Origin: Euryarchaeota archaeon UBA501
Lineage (GTDB): Archaea > Thermoplasmatota > Poseidoniia > Poseidoniales > Thalassarchaeaceae
Reading direction: 5' to 3'
Assembly (NCBI GenBank): GCA_002505685.1
Contig: DAVT01000079.1
Location: 1-35,852, forward strand
Length of the DNA stretch: 35,852 nt
The translations under genes were made by a program, and so were the position numbers. Shown here piece after piece: positions 31,026 through 35,852 of this stretch. Each line of letters opens with the position of its first letter. The stretch's first letter is position 1. Below the pieces are notes generated by a model, which had not been told where the DNA came from, searched no databases, and was given only the letters and a program-made list of their open reading frames with translations.

Positions 31026-34000
31026 TTATTCTTCTTCCATAATGCTCAATATTTCAGCTTCTTGTGTATCCACATTCTCTTGTTCTGCCCGATAAATGTC
31101 GATTTGCTCTTGAGTCCATCCGGATCCCAACAATTCTTCATCACTCCATCCTACATTTTCTGTATCGGAAATACCAGCCATTTCTGCAAGACGTTCATCC
31201 GATTCCATTCGATCTTGGCCCGCCCAGGCCTCATCTGGCAACTGTTCGATTTCTTCGATGAATTCTTCTTTACTCCGTGAAAATAGCATGGTTGTGAAAA
31301 TTATGACTAATAGCAATATGGCCACGGTAGTACCGATTACAATTTCATAACTTTCATCCCCGCTTCCTTGTTGAGATGAGTTTTGTTCATCTAGTGGGTT
31401 TACATTTGCTTTCTGAGAATGGATAACCACAGATTCAGTCACAGAGAGTGACGTTTCGTCTAAACAGGCAAAGTATAGCGTGTGATTGGCAGCATCGGTT
31501 CCAGGTGGTGCCCAATCTAGCGTCCACAATCCATCTGTGGAAGGAATGAAAATTTGCGAATAGAGGGTGATGTCATCCTGATCTTTGAGCAGAACTGAAC
31601 ACTCCATGTTTTGGATTCCATCTGCATCGATGATTTCTACAATCAATGTCGAGGAATTTCCTGAAACAAATTCTCTTGGCATTCGGGTGAAATCTAATTC
31701 AGGTTTAGAACCTCGCAATTCAAAAATCAACGTTTCTGAAAGACCGGTAATTCCATCGATATCTCTGAGATTTACTTGTAATTCCACAGAACCTAGTGGC
31801 CACGTCAATAGATAATTTGGCTCTAGGTTGAGCCGGTAATAGTGTGTTTCTTGCCCAGTTCCCGGTGCACAGGATGTAGGCGGGGTTCCCAGTTCAAAGA
31901 ATATTGAACTCAACGAATTTGATAGAGGCCCATTCGGATCTAATCGCATACCTGCATTCTGCACGGGTCTTCCCCCTGCTACTCCAATCCAAATATCCAC
32001 ACCTTCTGCTCCACGATTAATTGAATCGACCGACAAGTCATCTACACACAGTGTAGGTGTCGAAATTTGAGGAGGTGACAAAAACACTGGCCGGGTCCAA
32101 GACCATTCCATTCCATCCCATTTCCCCCCACGAATCTGGGTGGAAATTTCAGCATCTCCTGGTTCTAATCCAGCCGGTGCAGTCACAATTTCCTCCTCAA
32201 GCAACTGCAAGCCTGCGCCTGGCCATAGAATACTCGAGTTCAAATCATATTCAATATCTGGATCATCAGGGTCGCTCACTACAATGAAAATCTGGTCTCC
32301 CCCCCCATCCAAATGATTTTGTTCGGAAATATGCAATTCAGCTATAGGCGGTAAATCAAATGGATTAAGACTACGATTTGACCATTCAACATCTCCTACA
32401 AGTAAAACAACTGAAACAGGTTGAAGGTCCCCTCCAGTTTCTGGTGTCCATGTGGTTTCGTAGCATGTTTTTTCGCCACTGAAACTCGATTGAACGGGAG
32501 GTGTCAATTCTACTCCATCGACGAGGATAGTCGGTCTCTCAGTTTCATTGTTGTGATCTGTATCAATTACACAAGCGGTCATCACATGTTCCTCGCCCCG
32601 TATCCACCCCTCTTGACCGAAAATGGGTTGGTTAAAACCTAGCCAAGGTTCGAGATCGGCATTAGAAACGTGTACTCCAAACCATGTGGCTCTGGCATCG
32701 ATGATTTGGAATGCAGAATCCCAATTGACTTCTGCAGTTTGGTTCTGTAAATCTACGATTACCCATTGTAAATCAACCCGAACAAGTGGAGCATCTACGG
32801 GAATTGAAATTCCAATTTTCCAAACGGTCCCATCGTTTTGAGGAGATGCTGAAATCGAAGTATTTGATGAATCGTTTGTGCCATTGTAGCGCCAAGAAAC
32901 TGTAGCAGAAGCGATTCCAAAATCGTCAGAAACATCGACTTGACAAATGATGATTCCACCTCTTGTTGCAGTCGTTGTATAACAAGTAGTATCTTCGATT
33001 ACAGGTGGACCATTGATACCAATTACGAGGCTTTTCAAATTATTATCCACAATTCTCTCGGGACTTAAATGCGCAGGAATCCACCGAATTAACAACTCGG
33101 AATCTCCGTCTCTAGTTGGGGTGACATTAACCGGCAAGACAAGTCGACTACCGACCTCATTTCCTCCAGGGACTACAACTGAGACATTTGCTAGTAGAAC
33201 GTAGTTCAATCTCTCCCGAATTTCCAAGTAACCATTTGCAACTCCAGGTGCCAGATTTTCCAACAAAACTTCAATCGTGCCATTCTCACCTTCTGACAAT
33301 CGGTTTGGTACCACGACTTCTGAAACATTGATGTCATGTAATCGATCACTATATGCTGCCATTTTTGGGTCTCCAATGACTGTACCCATCCATGAAAGTT
33401 GGACATTTGAAGCGGCATAACATTCCGAAATCGTAAATCCACTAGCATAGCAAGAGAGCAGTTGTTCTGGATTGGATACAGCAGTAAGGTATGGTTCGTA
33501 GACGTATCCCTTGACGCCTGAAACTCCATCATCAAGTAAATCTGACACCAAACTTTGGCCATAACTTGAGTTCATGACAAATGTTCGCCCACCTGTACTG
33601 ACTGCAGTTTCTGCAATACTACCATCCAACCACTCAAAGTGTGGCCGAATCGGATACAATTTGAGTGTATCAAAGAAAATCGAACCATTGTACGTACCAT
33701 CTGAAAATTCAGCCACTTGACGTACTGCCAATTCAGTAGCGTTCATTCCTGGGCGGAATCGGAGTTGTCTCGATTGCCAGTCATCGGAAAAACCTCGTTC
33801 TTGCGATCGATTAAGCGAAACAGAATTTCCATTTTGGTCATAGGCTTCAACTTCCAACCACCAATCTCCTTCAACCCATCCTTCTCGCATGGAATATCCA
33901 TCCATTATCCAGGCGTGTTCGGACAATTCTGAATCGATTTCGAATCGTTGTTCAACGTAAGCGATTGAGTTGTTGGTTGTGTTGAAACTTGGACATATCC

Positions 34001-35852
34001 AAACAATTTCATCATGTACGTCTGCGACTTCTTCGGGCGATAATGCAGTTTCCCAAATTTGAACTTCGTCAATCACGCCTGCGAAATGTGTGTTGCCGGC
34101 CCTGTTAACACCAAATTTGTAGATTTCAATGCTATTCACTGACCCGTTTGGCACACTCTGATTGAGAATCTCAACCCCATTCATGTAAAGTGTGATTGTA
34201 TCGTTTTCAAATGTGGCCACAAGGTGTTGCCAAGCGGTGGGATCCACAGTACCAAAACTGTACGAATTGTTGTGATACAATTCCCAATTACCTGGATTGC
34301 CTCCACTGGTTTGGAACTGGAACGAATCATCATCGCCAGCCACATCGTTCACTGCAATCACCGAAGAATGTCGTGATTGGCCGCTGTGATTTGCCTGAAC
34401 CCATATGCTAACTGTGAAGTCAGATACAGTATCTTCTACATCGACTCTTGCTTCATCATCAATTCCATCAAAGAACGCACAATTGCCCAAAACACAATTT
34501 CTCCACTGGGTACCATTGGTTCCAGAGAAATTGAGGTGTGCATTGCCAACGGAATCGTTGGCTTGATCACCACTGGATTCCTCAAAATCCCAGTAATGCA
34601 TCAATGCATTTTCTCTAACAGGGTAGCTACTCCCTCTAGTGAGAACATTGGTTGGAACGGTTTGCTTTGAGACCCCAGGGCCCTCCCATTTCAATTGCAG
34701 ACCCGCATGTCCACCATGCTCGAAAAATTCGGTTCGCAATTCATGCTCACCAGCCTCTAACCAAACTACACCCGAGCGTTCTCGCATCCCATGGTGGCCT
34801 TGGTTGTCGACAATTTCTACATCGTCAATCCACAATTTACCTCCATCATCACTACTGAGGTAGAAGGTCCAATTACCATCGCTGGGGATGTGGATGATAC
34901 CGGTATGCCGGGCACTCCAATAATCGAGAAAACGACTGTCCAAACCAGTCCATAGGCTGGTGGTTGCCGGCCAATCGATGTTTGGTTCATGGCGAACAAA
35001 ATCAGGTGTTCGGCCAGAGAGATTAACCATCGTGCTTACATTGTAACTGACTCCATTGTTGTCAAAGTACTCTGCGAGGAGACCATTTGTTGTAGATGCG
35101 TCACTTGCTCCACATGGAGCATCTTCCAACCGTCCTTCCATTGCCGCATTCCCATCGCGTTTGGTTTCGGTTTGCCGCGTCCACCACCACTGCTCCCCTG
35201 GTGATAGAGAGGGGCCTACACCATCCCAATGCCGGGAACCTGTTGCCCAACTCCCATCTGAAGTATCGTATCCTGAATTTGGCAACTCATTGTTCGCCCA
35301 TGCACCATCGTTGCTACCCCAAGATGCGTACATTGAAACATTCGACATACCACTCAAGAAGGTTGAGTTTTGGTTGAAGTGCACTGGGAATCCAATTTCA
35401 TTCAAGGATTCATTCGTCGTGTAAAGTAAATCGTTCCACCACTTGTATCCCGATCCATTTCTATTGGTTGCCAAATCCAAAACACTCAGTCCATGTTGCC
35501 CAAAGCTATTGCTTGCCTTGGTAATCAAGCCCAATGCCGTTTGAACATCGTATCCTGTTAACCTAGTTACTAGATAGTATCCTTGCTCATCTCGATCAAA
35601 GGCCTTCATCGTATTCCCTGCCGCCAATCCGTAGTTTGATTCAGCGTACATATCGCCAAAAATTGCTGACATGTATGTTCCATTGATTAGAGATAATTCA
35701 GAATCGAATGAAGCTCTGGAATTTTGCCCTCCATTCACCTTCAATGGAATACCTTTTGTCGTTACTAAGACATTGATTTCAGTCAAATTCCGTTGTGCAA
35801 TCATGTTCGAGATTGGTTCAGAAAAGAATTGTGTGAATTGATTGGAGTTGAT
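31026..35852 (-). CDS. Giant surface protein, 5' end outside window: split TIGR03790-like domain with PA14 and LamG inserts
   Basis: The frame stays open to the right edge, with no signal peptide at the first ATG (35804), so the N-terminus lies outside the window. Numbering from that Met, residues 1-235 (VLVTTKGIPLKVNGG, SFDSELSLING and YASWGSNDG) and 738-815 (GVKGYVYEPYL, SECYAASNVQLSWMGTVIGDP) are the two halves of a TIGR03790-like domain. Between them are a PA14 carbohydrate-binding-type domain (about 238-392) and a LamG-like jelly roll (about 400-598). Ig-like repeats follow, then one membrane helix (about 1485-1510) and an acidic cytoplasmic tail of some 80 residues with WSDEELLGSGWTQEQIDIY. 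Many N-X-S/T sequons are present. It is probably a cell-surface protein that binds or processes glycans or proteins outside the cell. Enzyme activity is unproven. Confidence 0.85.
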   Translation of the reverse strand: MNSNQFTQFFSEPISNMIAQRNLTEINVLVTTKGIPLKVNGGQNSRASFDSELSLINGTYMSAIFGDMYAESNYGLAAGNTMKAFDRDEQGYYLVTRLTGYDVQTALGLITKASNSFGQHGLSVLDLATNRNGSGYKWWNDLLYTTNESLNEIGFPVHFNQNSTFLSGMSNVSMYASWGSNDGAWANNELPNSGYDTSDGSWATGSRHWDGVGPSLSPGEQWWWTRQTETKRDGNAAMEGRLEDAPCGASDASTTNGLLAEYFDNNGVSYNVSTMVNLSGRTPDFVRHEPNIDWPATTSLWTGLDSRFLDYWSARHTGIIHIPSDGNWTFYLSSDDGGKLWIDDVEIVDNQGHHGMRERSGVVWLEAGEHELRTEFFEHGGHAGLQLKWEGPGVSKQTVPTNVLTRGSSYPVRENALMHYWDFEESSGDQANDSVGNAHLNFSGTNGTQWRNCVLGNCAFFDGIDDEARVDVEDTVSDFTVSIWVQANHSGQSRHSSVIAVNDVAGDDDSFQFQTSGGNPGNWELYHNNSYSFGTVDPTAWQHLVATFENDTITLYMNGVEILNQSVPNGSVNSIEIYKFGVNRAGNTHFAGVIDEVQIWETALSPEEVADVHDEIVWICPSFNTTNNSIAYVEQRFEIDSELSEHAWIMDGYSMREGWVEGDWWLEVEAYDQNGNSVSLNRSQERGFSDDWQSRQLRFRPGMNATELAVRQVAEFSDGTYNGSIFFDTLKLYPIRPHFEWLDGSIAETAVSTGGRTFVMNSSYGQSLVSDLLDDGVSGVKGYVYEPYLTAVSNPEQLLSCYASGFTISECYAASNVQLSWMGTVIGDPKMAAYSDRLHDINVSEVVVPNRLSEGENGTIEVLLENLAPGVANGYLEIRERLNYVLLANVSVVVPGGNEVGSRLVLPVNVTPTRDGDSELLIRWIPAHLSPERIVDNNLKSLVIGINGPPVIEDTTCYTTTATRGGIIICQVDVSDDFGIASATVSWRYNGTNDSSNTSISASPQNDGTVWKIGISIPVDAPLVRVDLQWVIVDLQNQTAEVNWDSAFQIIDARATWFGVHVSNADLEPWLGFNQPIFGQEGWIRGEEHVMTACVIDTDHNNETERPTILVDGVELTPPVQSSFSGEKTCYETTWTPETGGDLQPVSVVLLVGDVEWSNRSLNPFDLPPIAELHISEQNHLDGGGDQIFIVVSDPDDPDIEYDLNSSILWPGAGLQLLEEEIVTAPAGLEPGDAEISTQIRGGKWDGMEWSWTRPVFLSPPQISTPTLCVDDLSVDSINRGAEGVDIWIGVAGGRPVQNAGMRLDPNGPLSNSLSSIFFELGTPPTSCAPGTGQETHYYRLNLEPNYLLTWPLGSVELQVNLRDIDGITGLSETLIFELRGSKPELDFTRMPREFVSGNSSTLIVEIIDADGIQNMECSVLLKDQDDITLYSQIFIPSTDGLWTLDWAPPGTDAANHTLYFACLDETSLSVTESVVIHSQKANVNPLDEQNSSQQGSGDESYEIVIGTTVAILLLVIIFTTMLFSRSKEEFIEEIEQLPDEAWAGQDRMESDERLAEMAGISDTENVGWSDEELLGSGWTQEQIDIYRAEQENVDTQEAEILSIMEEE

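Noticed and set aside
1..35852. tRNA, rRNA, insertion sequence or integrase genes
   Set aside because: No cloverleaf with a GGTTCGAATCC-type arm in intergenic sequence, no rRNA-like segments and no transposase motifs were seen.

Overview
The window looks like an archaeal chromosome segment, most likely from the Marine Group II/III lineage (Candidatus Poseidoniia, Thermoplasmatota). Supporting signs are a Cdc48-type AAA+ ATPase, a catalytic plus zinc-regulatory aspartate carbamoyltransferase pair, a PRC-barrel protein, a Roadblock protein, an MC1-type chromosomal protein, GGAGGTGA-type Shine-Dalgarno sites, at least one apparently leaderless gene with a TATA box about 26 nt upstream, and very large Thr/Asn-rich surface proteins with C-terminal membrane anchors. 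The species assignment is inference; there is no rRNA or tRNA here to settle it.

Layout. 1-5054 (minus): a GHMP sugar kinase, a GTG-started secreted and membrane-anchored surface protein, and a six-helix membrane protein with a long helical tail. 5161-6569 (plus): pyrB-pyrI, overlapping by one base. 6572-7582 (minus): a tRNA thiolation enzyme of the TtuA/Ncs6 type. 7862-11670 (plus): a three-gene unit of Roadblock protein, 1076-residue coiled-coil protein and two-helix membrane protein. 11671-15851 (minus): a DUF4350-like / DUF58 / multispan membrane operon without its usual MoxR ATPase. 15958-18436 (minus): Cdc48 followed by a PRC-barrel protein. 18580-21346 (plus): aldehyde dehydrogenase, a membrane protein and a DUF898-like protein with an Ala/Pro repeat. 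21397-24496: a divergent pair, an SRPBCC-epimerase fusion (minus) and a CrtI-like desaturase (plus). 24484-26641 (minus): a lipoprotein alpha/beta hydrolase preceded by a 34-residue zinc ribbon. 26670-30187 (plus): a three-gene succinate dehydrogenase operon resembling mycobacterial Sdh1. 30294-30563 (minus): an MC1 chromosomal protein with a strong intrinsic-type terminator. 31026 to the right edge (minus): the C-terminal 1600 residues of a giant surface protein combining a split TIGR03790-like domain, PA14, LamG-like and Ig-like regions.

The most unusual signals are: (1) a recurring class of short perfect palindromes with a CC-N3-GG core and different arms, placed in leaders or at start codons of several transcription units; (2) a bacterial-style hairpin terminator (15 paired positions, UUCG loop, U7) that is fully paired only in the minus-strand transcript of MC1; (3) the Roadblock/coiled-coil/membrane operon, a candidate undescribed structural or polarity system; (4) the DUF58 operon beside Cdc48 rather than MoxR; and (5) a giant surface protein with PA14 and LamG modules inserted inside another domain. 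Core metabolism in the window (pyrimidine synthesis, TCA/respiration, carotenoid-type chemistry) is otherwise ordinary. No CRISPR array, insertion sequence, tRNA or rRNA was found.
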